A DNA stretch of 64,000 nt from Streptomyces sp. V1I1 (GTDB lineage: Bacteria > Actinomycetota > Actinomycetes > Streptomycetales > Streptomycetaceae): positions 3,783,001 through 3,847,000 of the forward strand of contig NZ_JAUSZH010000001.1 in NCBI RefSeq assembly GCF_030817355.1. Direction: 5' to 3'. The notes under the pieces are model-generated. The model searched no databases, was not told the origin of the DNA, and saw only the letters and a list, made by a program, of their open reading frames with translations. Position 1 is the stretch's first letter. Each line of letters opens with the position of its first letter. Positions 24,803-33,425 of this stretch are shown piece after piece. The position numbers and the translations under genes are program-made.

Positions 24803-25673
24803 TCACCAGGCGAGCTGCGCGATCTCCTCCGCGACGACCGCGCACGCGTCCGCGGCCGGGTCGATGAGCGGGAAGTGCCCGACCTCCTCGAGGAGCGTGA
24901 GCCCGACGGTCTCCCCGGCCTTCGCCGCGGCGTCGACGTACGACTCGGAGACGGCGTACGGCACGACGATGTCGACGCGGCCCTGCACGACGGTGGTGGC
25001 GATGCCGGGTGGGCAGCAGCGCCGCCGGATCGGTGTGCGCGCTCCTCGACTCGAACTCCTCTTCCCCGCCGAGGAGTTGAACCACCGCGCCGCCGCACAC
25101 ATCGAGCTCGACGGCCTGCGCGAAGTCCGCGATCGGCGCGAGCGCGACAACCCCGCGCAGCGCGGGCGGCGCGGCCAGCCGCCACGGCGACCCGACGGGC
25201 AGCACATGCCGCGCGGCGGCCCACAGCGCGAGCTGTCCGCCCGCGGAATGCCCCGTCACCACGATGCGCCGGACATCCACCTGCGGCAGCGCCCGCCGGG
25301 CAAGCCCGGGCAGCGCGTCCATCGCGGCGGCGACATCGTCGAACGTCTCCGGCCACCGCCCGGCCACCGGCCCGCTCCCCCGCTGCTGCGGAATCTCGCT
25401 CCCCCGCCGGTACTCGACATTGGCGACTGCGAGCCCGCGCCGGGCCAGAAAGTCGGCGAAGGGAGTGACATGCTGCCGGTCGTACGCTGCCCGCCACGCC
25501 CCACCGTGCAGCACGACGACGAGAGGGGCACTGGCCTGCTCCCCGCGCGGGGCATAGAAGTCGACGACCTGGTCGGGATGCTCCCCGTACGCGAGGGAGG
25601 CGTCCGGCGCGACGGCAGGATGCGAAAAGACCGACTCGGCCTCGGCGGCGTCACGGGCGACGGGGTCCGGCAT
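24803..25673 (-). pseudogene. Kynurenine (aryl)formamidase-like alpha/beta hydrolase, frameshifted
   Basis: From ATG 25673 the reading gives an intact N-terminal part: VVVLHGGAWRAAYDRQ (oxyanion hole) and VVTGHSAGGQLALWAA (nucleophile Ser). After SAHTDPAALLP the frame breaks near 25011. The rest of the domain, GIATTVVQGRVDIVVPYAVS (acid) and LLEEVGHFPLIDPAADAC (His), is read one base over and stops at 24803. Removing one G from 25011-25013 restores LLPPGIATT. Thus catalytic Asp and His are lost in the frame as given, which instead runs on to 24735. Its position after TDO and kynureninase suggests N-formylkynurenine formamidase. It is a pseudogene or an assembly error. Confidence 0.8.
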
Positions 25674-25699
25674 TGCTGCTCCAACCTTCCGACGGAGTG

Positions 25700-25819
25700 G
25701 CGGAATTGATCGCGGAACCGACCGCGGAACCGGCCGCGGAACCGGCCGCGGAACCGGCCGCGAAGTTGACCGCGAAGTTGACCGCGAAACTGACCGCGAA
25801 ATTGACCGCGAAATTGAGC
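25700..25819. repeat. Ten tandem 12-bp repeats
   Basis: Ten consecutive 12-mers run from 25700: GCGGAATTGATC, GCGGAACCGACC, three GCGGAACCGGCC, two GCGAAGTTGACC, GCGAAACTGACC, GCGAAATTGACC and GCGAAATTGAGC. The array changes gradually along its length. It lies between the kynureninase terminator and the formamidase start, where the promoter of that gene would be. Confidence 0.85.
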
Positions 25820-25859
25820 TGACCAGCGGGGACGGTACCAGTCTCCCGCTGGTCAGCTC
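25816..25859. terminator. Terminator after kynureninase
   Basis: GAGCTGACCAGCGGG (25816-25830) pairs perfectly with CCCGCTGGTCAGCTC (25845-25859), a 15-bp stem with a 14-nt loop, 9 bp past the kynureninase stop. It should separate the formamidase gene from the upstream operon. Confidence 0.8.
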
Positions 25860-25868
25860 AGCGCGGCG

Positions 25869-27062
25869 TCAGGCGGCAAGAACCTCCGCCAGAACCGCCG
25901 CCGCCCGCTCCGTGTCGCCGAAGCCCACATACAGCGGCGTGAACCCGAACCGCAGCACATCCGTCCTGCGCAGGTCGCCCACCACCCCGCGGGCGATCAG
26001 CTTCGCCATCACCGAAGGGGCGTCCGCGCAGCGCAGCGCGATCTGGCTGCCGCGCGATGCGTGGGCCGACGGGGTCAGGGAGGTGACCCGGCCCTCCGGG
26101 ACGTACGACTCGACGCACTCCAGGAAGAAGTCCGTCAGCGCCAGGCTCTTGGCCCGTACCGAGTCGATCGAGACGCCGTCCCAGACGTCGAGCGCCGCCT
26201 CCAGGGCCAGCATCGACAGGATGTCGGGCGTCCCGACCCGGCCGCGGATCACGCCCGGCGCCGGCGCGAAGTCGGCCGTCATCGCGAACGGGTCCGTGTG
26301 GGAGTTCCAGCCCGGCAGCGGGGAGTCGAAAGCGGCCTGGTGGCGCTGGGCGACGTACAGATACGCCGGTGAACCCGGGCCGCCGTTCAGGTACTTGTAG
26401 GTGCAGCCGACCGCCAGGTCCACGCCGTGGGCGTCCAGGCCGACCGGGAGAGCACCCGCCGTGTGGCAGAGGTCCCACACCGCGAGGGCGCCCGCCTCGT
26501 GGATCGCCGCCGTGAGGGACGGCAGCTCGTGGAGGCGGCCGGTGCGGTAGTCGACGTGGTTGAGCAGCGCGACCGCCGTACGAGGGCCGAGCGCGGCGGG
26601 CAGGTCGGCAGGCGCGACCGGGACCAGGCGCTTGCCCGTCAGGCGGGCAGCCGACTCGGCGATGTAGCCGTCCGTGGGGAAGGTCGTCGCGTCGACCAGG
26701 ATGTCCGTACGGGAGTCGTCCCCGCACAGCCGTACCGCGCCCACAACCGCCTTGAAAACGTTGACACTTGTGGAGTCGCCGACCACCACCTGGCCCGGGC
26801 CCGCGCCGACCAGCGGTGCGATCCGGTCACCGATCCGCTCCGGCGCCGTCCACCAGCCGCTCTCGTCCCACGAGCGGATCCGCAGCTCGCCCCACTGCCG
26901 GGTCACCACATCCGCGACACGCTCGGGCACATGCGCCGGCAGCGCGCCGAGGGAGTTTCCGTCCAGATAGACCGTCTCATCGAGCGCGAACAGCTTGCGC
27001 GCCCCGGCCAGTTCGTCTGCGGCGTCCAGCGCCGCGGCCTTCGCGGCCAGTGACTCAGACAT
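25869..27062 (-). CDS. kynU: Kynureninase
   Basis: 397 residues from ATG 27062. It is a PLP enzyme that cleaves kynurenine (or 3-hydroxykynurenine) to anthranilate (or 3-hydroxyanthranilate) and alanine. Motifs include YLDGNSLGALPAHV near the start, VGDSTSVNVFKAV (phosphate pocket), LLNHVDYRTGRLHEL, VWDLCHTAGALPVGLD with the PLP aspartate, and VGCTYKYLNGGPGSPAYLYV with the Schiff-base Lys. It overlaps the TDO gene by 8 bp, so both are co-translated. No 3-hydroxyanthranilate genes are nearby, so anthranilate formation is more likely. Confidence 0.96.
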   Translation of the reverse strand: MSESLAAKAAALDAADELAGARKLFALDETVYLDGNSLGALPAHVPERVADVVTRQWGELRIRSWDESGWWTAPERIGDRIAPLVGAGPGQVVVGDSTSVNVFKAVVGAVRLCGDDSRTDILVDATTFPTDGYIAESAARLTGKRLVPVAPADLPAALGPRTAVALLNHVDYRTGRLHELPSLTAAIHEAGALAVWDLCHTAGALPVGLDAHGVDLAVGCTYKYLNGGPGSPAYLYVAQRHQAAFDSPLPGWNSHTDPFAMTADFAPAPGVIRGRVGTPDILSMLALEAALDVWDGVSIDSVRAKSLALTDFFLECVESYVPEGRVTSLTPSAHASRGSQIALRCADAPSVMAKLIARGVVGDLRRTDVLRFGFTPLYVGFGDTERAAAVLAEVLAA

Positions 27063-27876
27063 GGCTGCGCGCCGTCCACAGCTCCGGGAAGACGTTCTTG
27101 CGGGCCCGCTTCTCCAGCCAGGCCACCCCCGCCGAACCGCCCGTACCCGCCTTCGAGCCCATCGCCCGCCGCGTCGCCACCAGATGGTCGTTGCGCCAGC
27201 GCCACACCAGCTCGCCGACATCCGTCAACGCCTCGCCGATGCGCACCAGTTCGGTGTCCTGGTCCGCGCCGCCGTACACCGCGGCCCAGATCTCCTCGAT
27301 CTCCTCCGAGGGCTCGTACTTCTGCGAGAGATCCCGGTCGAGGACCGAGGACGGCACCGGCAGCCCGCGTCGCGCGAGCAGCCGCAGCACCTCGTCGTAC
27401 AGGCTCGGCTCCTGCAGCGCCTTCTCCAGCTCCGCGTGGACGCGCGGCGCGCCCCGGTGCGGCACCAGCATGGAGGCGGACTTCTCGCCGAGCAGGAACT
27501 CCATCCGCCGGTACATCGCGGACTGGAAGCCGGATCCCTCGCCCAAAGCGCTGCGGTACGCGTTGAACTGGGCGGGCGTCAGATGCGCGAGCGGCTTCCA
27601 CGAGGCGTTGAGCGACTCGAGTTCGTACGTGCTGCGCTTCAGCGCGGCGAGGGCGACCGGCAGGTCATCCTCGCGCAGGGCGCGCGCCGCCGTCTCCCAC
27701 TCGTGGACGATCACGGTGAACCACAGCTCCATCACCTGCGTGGTGACGAGGAAGACCATCTCTCCCGGGTCGTCCGAGAGCGGCTTCTGGAGGTGGGTGA
27801 GGACGTCCGCCTGGACATAGTCCTCGTACGGAGTGGTGCCCGCGAAATCCAGGTTCGGGGCCGCGTCATGTGACAT
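27055..27876 (-). CDS. kynA: Tryptophan 2,3-dioxygenase
   Basis: 273 residues from ATG 27876, preceded by CGAGGAGACAGCG. It is a heme enzyme that opens the indole ring of L-Trp to N-formylkynurenine. Motifs are TPYEDYVQADVLTHLQ, MVFLVTTQVMELWFTVIVHE with a heme-proximal His region, SGFQSAMYRRMEFLLGEK, and the C-terminal VWRWRNDHLVATRRAMGSK plus GTGGSAG, which form the substrate pocket. It is the first gene of the kynurenine operon. Confidence 0.96.
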   Translation of the reverse strand: MSHDAAPNLDFAGTTPYEDYVQADVLTHLQKPLSDDPGEMVFLVTTQVMELWFTVIVHEWETAARALREDDLPVALAALKRSTYELESLNASWKPLAHLTPAQFNAYRSALGEGSGFQSAMYRRMEFLLGEKSASMLVPHRGAPRVHAELEKALQEPSLYDEVLRLLARRGLPVPSSVLDRDLSQKYEPSEEIEEIWAAVYGGADQDTELVRIGEALTDVGELVWRWRNDHLVATRRAMGSKAGTGGSAGVAWLEKRARKNVFPELWTARSHV

Positions 27877-27976
27877 CGCTGTCTCCTCGACGTGTCCGGG
27901 TAGCGGTCCGCCCCTTCCTGTTGGCTCGGGAGCCCCGGTCCCCACCGGCATCATAAGCCGGAGGTCATCGGGCAGG

Positions 27977-28873
27977 TCAGAGCGTCGGGCCTGTGATGTA
28001 CGTCCCGTCCTCGTCGTACGGCCAGGCATTGGACCGGCAGCCGTTCAGCCCCTTGATCTGCTGCATCATCACCGGCGCGAGCTTGCCCGGGCCCGGGCAG
28101 CCCAGGTGTTCGCGGTTGCCTATTTCGTGCCCGACCTCGTGGTTGATGATCAGATGCCGGTACTCCGCGGCCGGGCCTGCGAACGTCGGCGAGCCCAGCA
28201 TCCAGCGGCGCAGATTCACCACGACGCCGTCGGCGGTCTCGCAGTTCAGCTCGCCGCCCGTGTCGAAGCCCTGCGCCAGGCAGAGCTGGTCCGCGGTGGA
28301 CGGCGTGGCGATCCTGATCACGAAGTCGGCGGCTGCGTCGCCGGAGACCAGCTGGAAGGAGCCACGGCCGTGCGCGGCCCAGCCTCGCGGGTGGGCGAGG
28401 ATCTGCTGGATCTCGGCTGCGGCGTCCTTCGCGGAGACGTCGATGCCGTCCTCGACCTGGACGCGGTAGCGGCGCAGCGGACCCGAACCGGCGGCGCTGC
28501 CGGATGCCTGCGCGGTGGTGAAGCTGCCCGCGCCGGATGCGGGGACCTTGACCGGCGGCTTCTTCGGCTTGGGCGGCCGGGAGGATGGGGGCGTGCGGCC
28601 TTGCTCCGGCATCGAGCGGTCGGCCCGGGCCGGGTCGGACGCCTCCGGAGTCATGGGCGGGGACACGGGCGCGCGGACGGGGTCGTCGGCCGCCTCGGGC
28701 ACGGATTCCTTGGTGCCGTGCCAGTGCGCGAGGGCGCCGGCGCCGAGCGAAAGGACGACGAGGGCCGCGCCGAGCGGGAGTATCCGGGCCAGCGGGCGGC
28801 GGGGGGATCTGCTGCCGCGGCTACGGCTGCGGCTGCGGCTGCGCCCACGACGGGCGGCGGCGCGTTTGCCCAC
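27977..28873 (-). CDS. DUF3152 membrane-anchored zincin-like protein
   Basis: 298 residues from GTG 28873 behind GGGAGGTCTGTC. A very basic Arg/Ser-rich N-terminus precedes one transmembrane helix (LARILPLGAALVVLSLGAGALA), then a Pro-rich spacer and an extracytoplasmic DUF3152 domain. It contains LIINHEVGHEIGNREHLGC, an HExxH motif followed by Gly and a third His, as in metzincin-like peptidases, though proteolysis is unproven for the family. Conserved cysteines lie around it. It is convergent with nothing and read in the same direction as the DUF3151 gene upstream, separated by a terminator. Confidence 0.88.
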   Translation of the reverse strand: MGKRAAARRGRSRSRSRSRGSRSPRRPLARILPLGAALVVLSLGAGALAHWHGTKESVPEAADDPVRAPVSPPMTPEASDPARADRSMPEQGRTPPSSRPPKPKKPPVKVPASGAGSFTTAQASGSAAGSGPLRRYRVQVEDGIDVSAKDAAAEIQQILAHPRGWAAHGRGSFQLVSGDAAADFVIRIATPSTADQLCLAQGFDTGGELNCETADGVVVNLRRWMLGSPTFAGPAAEYRHLIINHEVGHEIGNREHLGCPGPGKLAPVMMQQIKGLNGCRSNAWPYDEDGTYITGPTL

Positions 28874-28904
28874 GACAGACCTCCCACGCTTGCGATCCGA
28901 CAGG

Positions 28905-28951
28905 CCGAAGGCCCGTATCCGGTGGTCTAGACAGGGGATACGGGCCTTCGG
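28905..28951. terminator. 16-bp hairpin terminator after the DUF3151 gene
   Basis: CCGAAGGCCCGTATCC (28905-28920) and GGATACGGGCCTTCGG (28936-28951) pair perfectly. The loop contains GTCTAGAC (28925-28932), the core of DasR-type sites. Confidence 0.8.
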
Positions 28952-28981
28952 TTCCATCTTCAACTCAGCGTGTCCGCCGCT

Positions 28982-29395
28982 TCAGCCCAGCGTGTCCGCC
29001 GCCGTCTGGGACGAGTCGCGCAGGAACGTCGTGCAGCGCTCGTACTCCTCCTGCTCACCGATCGACTGAGCCGCGCGGGCCAGCGCGTGCAGCGCGCGCA
29101 GGAAGCCGCGGTTCGGCTCGTGCTCCCACGGCACCGGGCCGTGGCCCTTCCAGCCGCTGCGCCGCAGCGAGTCGAGGCCGCGGTGGTAGCCCGTGCGGGC
29201 GTAGGCGTACGACTCCACGACCCGGCCCCCCTCGAAGGCGTCGTCGGCGAGCCGGGCCCAGGCCAGCGAGGAGGTGGGGTACTTGGCGGCGACGTCGGCC
29301 GGGGCCGTGCCGGCGGCGAGAAGCTCGCGCGGCTCGGGTTCGTCGGGCAGGTGGGTCGGGGGAGGTCCCCCCAGCAGATTTTCATGGATGACCAT
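28982..29395 (-). CDS. DUF3151 domain protein
   Basis: 137 residues from ATG 29395 (a GTG at 29410 would add 5). The sequence is typical of the conserved actinobacterial DUF3151 family: MVIHENLLGGPPPTHLPD, SLAWARLADDAFEGG, GYHRGLDSLRRSGWKGHGPV, HEPNRGFLRALHALARAA. The family is helical and TPR-like, and its function is unknown. It is commonly found near fba, as here. Confidence 0.88.
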   Translation of the reverse strand: MVIHENLLGGPPPTHLPDEPEPRELLAAGTAPADVAAKYPTSSLAWARLADDAFEGGRVVESYAYARTGYHRGLDSLRRSGWKGHGPVPWEHEPNRGFLRALHALARAAQSIGEQEEYERCTTFLRDSSQTAADTLG

Positions 29396-29472
29396 GGGTT
29401 CCAGTGTCACAGGTCCATGAGGATCCGTGGAACCGGTGCGGGGGGTACGTGCCGGAGGCGATGATCCCTGTC

Positions 29473-30235
29473 ATGGGCAGGGTGACGGGTGGATGGAAGG
29501 CCACGGCGGTGGGGGCGTTACTGGTCCTGAGCCTGGTGACGGGCTGCGGCGGCACGGGCGGGGGCGGCGAGCGCGACGAGTCCTGGCGCGCGCCGTCGGC
29601 CCCGCCGTCGCTGTCCCCCGGCGCGACGTCCTCGGCCCCCGTGGCGCTTTCACCGTCGGTGTCCCGCACGCCGTCGGGCAGCCCGTCCGCGACGGGCCGG
29701 GCGTCACCGGGCGTCCCTACGACCACGACCACGCCCACATCCGGCTCCGGGGGCGGCTCCGGCTCGGGTGGCGGCTCCGGCGGTGGGGGCGGCGAGCCCG
29801 AGCCGCCCATCGCACCGGCGCCCCCGTCCCAGCAGGCCCCGGCCGGCGGCACCGACCGGGTACCCCTACGACGGCGACCTGTGCCCGGGCGGCGACCACG
29901 GCCCGTATCTCCAGGTCTACGGCGGCTCCGGAAGGAACCAGACGGCCCAGATCACCGCCAGGGAGGGGCACTTCACCTGCGACGACAAGGACGACCCACG
30001 CTGGACGACCACCGGCGCCGCGGCGGGCCCCCTCCCGCTGAACGAGGACGCGCACATCACGGTCACCACGCCTTTCGTCCCGGCGGGGCAGCGCAAGGCG
30101 GTCACCGCGGCGGACTTCCTCGCGAAGGTCAAGAAGGTCAATGCGTACGGGAAGAGGCAGGTCCTGGTCTTCCACTACCAGACGGACGGCGACAGCGTCT
30201 GGATCCTCAACCAGATCGACCCGGCACAGTACTAG
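29473..30235 (+). pseudogene. Secreted lipoprotein gene, frameshifted in the linker
   Basis: The N-terminal reading (ATG 29473) has a lipoprotein signal, GGWKATAVGALLVLSLVTGC, with a lipobox Cys, then a Ser/Pro/Thr/Gly linker. After QQAPAGG (about 29850) the frame runs into Arg-rich nonsense. One base over, the protein continues as PTGYPYDGDLCPGGDHGPYL, VYGGSGRNQTAQITAREGHF and VLVFHYQTDGDSVWILNQID with a stop at 30235. One extra base between about 29800 and 29860 (for example in GCCCCGG) explains it. The globular domain has two Cys and no recognised family. Confidence 0.7.
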
Positions 30236-30239
30236 CCCG

Positions 30240-30602
30240 GGGCCCGGCCCCGCACGCCCTTCGGGCTTTGTCCTCAACCCCCGGAAGGGCTGAAAATCCA
30301 GCCCCGCCGACGCTTGAGGCGTGGTCCCGGACGCGAAATCCAGCCTCGTCGGCGTTTGAGGCGCGGGGCGCGGGGCGGAGCCCCGGTTAGAGCCGAATGT
30401 CCAGCCCCGCCGGCGTTTGAGGCGCGGGGTCCGGGGCGGAGCCCCGGTCAGAGCCGAATGTCCAGCCCCGCCGGCGTTTGAGGCGCGGGGTCCGGGGCGG
30501 AGCCCCGGTCAGAGCCGAATGTCCAGCCCCGCCGGCGTTTGAGGCGCGGGGTCCGGGGCGGAGCCCCGAAGCAAGCCCCGCCGGCCATTGAGGCGCGGGG
30601 CC
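30240..30602. repeat. Block of intergenic repeats including three 61-bp tandem copies
   Basis: Copies start at 30391, 30452 and 30513 with the unit AGCCGAATGTCCAGCCCCGC-CGGCGTTTGAGGCGCGGGGT-CCGGGGCGGAGCCCCGGTCA-G. Degenerate copies flank them at 30280-30390 and 30574-30602. The block fills the gap between the converging lipoprotein and MFS genes; no gene is present. Confidence 0.85.
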
Positions 30603-30606
30603 CCGG

Positions 30607-32067
30607 TCAGTGCTCCCGCGCAGGCGCCTGCTCCAGCGGCGGCGCGACCACCCCGCAGTTGACCCTGCACTCCGGCCGCGGCCCCACCGCCCCTCGCACC
30701 CCCCTCCGCACCGTCGACCAGGCGATGAGCGACCCCACCACCAGCACCCCCGCACACATCGGCATCGCCCGCCGGAACGTCTCCCCGAACTCCTCCGCCG
30801 AGCGGTACGCCTCCGGCCCCATCCCGGCCAGCAGCGGCAGCGCCGCCACCGCGAGCAGACCGGCCACGCGGGCCGCCGCGTTGTTGATGCCGCTCGCGAG
30901 CCCCGCCCGCCCGGTTTCCACGGACGCCAGCACCGTCGCGGTCAGCGGCGCGACCAGGGTCACCATGCCCAGACCCATCACCAGCAGCGCGGGCAGTACA
31001 TCGCTTACGTACGACGCGTTCTCGCCCACGCGGAGCATCAGCAGCATCCCGCCCGCGCAGAGCAGCGGGCCCACGGTGAGCGGGATGCGCGGGCCGATCC
31101 GCTCCCCCAACTCGCCCGATTTCGCGGACAGGAGCAGCATCAGCACGGTGGTGGGCAGCAGCGCGGTCCCGGCGCCGAGCGCCGAGTAGCCGGACACCAC
31201 CTGGAGTTGCAGGGCGACCAGGAAGAAGAACCCGGCGAAGGCCGCGTACACGCACAGCGTCACCAGATTGACCGCGGTGAACTGCCGTGAGCGGAAGATC
31301 GACGGCGGCAGCATCGGGTCCGGCCGCCGCCGCTCGACCACCACGAACGCCGCCCCGAAGACCACGCCCGCGACGCCCGCCCACACCTGCGGCGCGATGA
31401 GCCCGTACGTCACCAGCGCCAGCGACGTCGCGCCGAGCACCGCCCCGAGCACATCGAACCGGCCGTGGTGCTCCGGGTCGCGCGACTCCGGCACATGCTT
31501 CAGTGCGACCGGTACGCAAAGCGCGGCCAGCGGCACGTTGATGAAGAAGATCCAGCGCCAGCCGGGCCCGTCGACGAGCCAGCCGCCGAGGAACGGCCCG
31601 ACCGCCGCGCCGACGCCGCCGAGCCCCGACCAGAGCCCCACCGCGCGGGCCCGGTCGTCAGGGTGGAAGCTCGCCTGGATCAGGGCGAGTGACCCGGGCG
31701 TGAGCAGAGCAGCGCCGATGCCCTGTAGGGCGCGGGCGCCCACCAGGAGGAGGTCGTTGGGTGCGAGGCCGCAGAGCAGCGAGCCGATGGCGAACCAGAT
31801 CGTGCCGAGGACGAAGATCTTCCGCCGCCCGTAGCGGTCGCCGAGCGCACCGCCGAGCAGGATCAGCCCGGCCAGGGTGAGCGTGTAGGCGTTGACGGTC
31901 CACTGGAGGACCGCCATGTCGGTGTCGAGGTCCTCCCCGATGCGGGGCAGTGCGACATTGACGACGGTCGAGTCCAGCAGCGCCATGCTGGACCCGAGCA
32001 CGGTCGTGAGAATCACCCAACGGCCGGTGGCCGTGGCGAGCCGGATACCACCCGGGCTGTTGTCCAC
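30607..32067 (-). CDS. MFS drug exporter, DHA2 (EmrB/QacA) family
   Basis: 486 residues from GTG 32067 (VDNSPGGIRLATATGRW); an upstream start at 32157 or 32169 is possible. About 14 membrane helices are expected. Motifs include LLDSTVVNVALPRIGEDL (TM1), LQWTVNAYTLTLAGLILLGG and GDRYGRRKIF (motif A), GARALQGIGAALLTPGSL (motif B), and GLGGVGAAVGPFLGGWLV (motif C, drug:H+ antiporters). The substrate is unknown. It is the only gene between the repeat block and the fba terminator. Confidence 0.93.
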   Translation of the reverse strand: MDNSPGGIRLATATGRWVILTTVLGSSMALLDSTVVNVALPRIGEDLDTDMAVLQWTVNAYTLTLAGLILLGGALGDRYGRRKIFVLGTIWFAIGSLLCGLAPNDLLLVGARALQGIGAALLTPGSLALIQASFHPDDRARAVGLWSGLGGVGAAVGPFLGGWLVDGPGWRWIFFINVPLAALCVPVALKHVPESRDPEHHGRFDVLGAVLGATSLALVTYGLIAPQVWAGVAGVVFGAAFVVVERRRPDPMLPPSIFRSRQFTAVNLVTLCVYAAFAGFFFLVALQLQVVSGYSALGAGTALLPTTVLMLLLSAKSGELGERIGPRIPLTVGPLLCAGGMLLMLRVGENASYVSDVLPALLVMGLGMVTLVAPLTATVLASVETGRAGLASGINNAAARVAGLLAVAALPLLAGMGPEAYRSAEEFGETFRRAMPMCAGVLVVGSLIAWSTVRRGVRGAVGPRPECRVNCGVVAPPLEQAPAREH

Positions 32068-32158
32068 ACCGGGATCATCCCAGCCGCCCCCGGCTCGGAC
32101 GAGTCGGCGGAGGGCACGGATCTGGGCGCTCGCGATGGAACCTTCCGGGACATGCATC

Positions 32159-32192
32159 GGGCCCGGCACCCCGCGAAGGGGGTGCCGGGCCC
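32159..32192. terminator. Terminator after fba
   Basis: GGGCCCGGCACCCC (32159-32172) and GGGGTGCCGGGCCC (32179-32192) form a perfect 14-bp stem with a 6-nt loop, 20 bp after the fba stop. Confidence 0.85.
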
Positions 32193-32211
32193 GGCGGCGT
32201 ACAGAGCGCTC

Positions 32212-33234
32212 TTACTTCAGCTTGGTGCCCGTGGAGCGCAAGGCCGCGCAGGCCTCGGAGACACGCTTGGCCATGCCGGCCTCGGCCGACTTGCCCCAGG
32301 TGCGCGGGTCGTAGGTCTTCTTGGAGCCGACCTCGCCGTCGACCTTCAGGACGCCGTCGTAGTTCTTGAACATGTGGTCCGCGACCGGGCGGGTGAAGGC
32401 GTACTGGGTGTCGGTGTCGAGGTTCATCTTCACGACGCCGTTCTCCAGCGCGGTGGCGATCTCCTCGGCCGTGGAGCCGGAGCCGCCGTGGAAGACGAAG
32501 TCGAACGGCGAGGTCTTGCCGTACTTCTCGCCGACGCCCTGCTGCAGGTCCTTCAGCAGCTCGGGGCGCAGGACGACGTTGCCCGGCTTGTAGACGCCGT
32601 GGACGTTGCCGAAGGAGGCAGCCAGGAGGTAGCGGCCCTTCTCGCCCAGGCCGAGCGCCTCGGCGGTGCGCAGCGCGTCGTCGACGGTGGTGTACAGCTC
32701 ATCGTTGATCTCGTGTGTGACGCCGTCCTCCTCGCCGCCGGTCGGGGTGATCTCGACCTCGAGGATGATCTTGGCGGCGGCGGCCTGCGCCAGCAGCTCC
32801 TGGCCGATGGCCAGGTTGTCGGCGAGGGTCTCGGCCGAACCGTCCCACATGTGGGACTGGAACAGCGGGTTCTGACCGTTGGCGACGCGCTCGGCGGAGA
32901 TGGCGAGCAGCGGGCGGACATAGCCGTCCAGCTTGTCTTTGGGGCAGTGGTCGGTGTGCAGCGCGACAGTGACGTCGTACTTGGCGGCGACAATGTGCGC
33001 GAACTCGGCGAGGGCGACCGCGCCGGTGACCATGTCCTTGTTGTACTGGCCGCCCAGGAACTCGGCACCGCCGGTGGAAATCTGGATGATGCCGTCGCTC
33101 TCGGCCTCCGCGAAGCCGCGCAGCGCAGCGTGCAGAGTCTGGGACGAGGTCACGTTGATCGCCGGGTAGGCGAACTTGCCGGCCTTCGCCCGGTCGAGCA
33201 TCTCGTTGTAGACCTCGGGAGTCGCGATGGGCAT
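32212..33234 (-). CDS. fba: Class II fructose-bisphosphate aldolase
   Basis: 340 residues from ATG 33234 behind CAAGGAGCGGACAC. It cleaves fructose 1,6-bisphosphate to DHAP and glyceraldehyde 3-phosphate in glycolysis, and the reverse in gluconeogenesis. Zinc and substrate motifs are ALHTDHCPKDKL, ILEVEITPTGGEEDGV, ASFGNVHGVYKPGN and FVFHGGSGSTAEEI, followed by KMNLDTDTQYAFT. It is full length and single-gene. The pyrE terminator containing parS lies upstream. Confidence 0.98.
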   Translation of the reverse strand: MPIATPEVYNEMLDRAKAGKFAYPAINVTSSQTLHAALRGFAEAESDGIIQISTGGAEFLGGQYNKDMVTGAVALAEFAHIVAAKYDVTVALHTDHCPKDKLDGYVRPLLAISAERVANGQNPLFQSHMWDGSAETLADNLAIGQELLAQAAAAKIILEVEITPTGGEEDGVTHEINDELYTTVDDALRTAEALGLGEKGRYLLAASFGNVHGVYKPGNVVLRPELLKDLQQGVGEKYGKTSPFDFVFHGGSGSTAEEIATALENGVVKMNLDTDTQYAFTRPVADHMFKNYDGVLKVDGEVGSKKTYDPRTWGKSAEAGMAKRVSEACAALRSTGTKLK

Positions 33235-33360
33235 GTGTCCGCTCCTTGTGATGTGCGGGTGTGTGGTGCTTGGCCCTGACCTGGGGGCGACGTCATCGTC
33301 GGCGCCTATCTTTCCAGACTCTCGGCGCGACTCCACCAGGCGTGCGCCATGGACGTGCGT

Positions 33361-33398
33361 GAGGGGTGTGGCGTTTCACGTGAAACACCACACCCCTC
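33361..33398. terminator. Hairpin downstream of pyrE enclosing parS
   Basis: GAGGGGTGTGG (33361-33371) pairs with CCACACCCCTC (33388-33398); the segment between them is itself the palindromic parS. As RNA the whole 38 nt can fold into one long, nearly perfect stem. It sits 28 bp beyond the pyrE stop. Confidence 0.75.
33373..33386. other. parS: parS centromere site for ParB
   Basis: GTTTCACGTGAAAC is an exact match to the 14-bp palindrome known as parS in Streptomyces, bound by ParB during chromosome segregation at sporulation. Streptomyces chromosomes carry about twenty such sites clustered around oriC, so this places the window in the central part of the chromosome. Confidence 0.92.
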
Positions 33399-33425
33399 AC
33401 CATCACCGCAGGTCAGAGCCCTCGA

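Noticed and set aside
32060..32068. TTGTCCACA, a match to the Streptomyces DnaA box
   Set aside because: It is a single copy inside the start of the MFS gene; an origin would show many clustered boxes.
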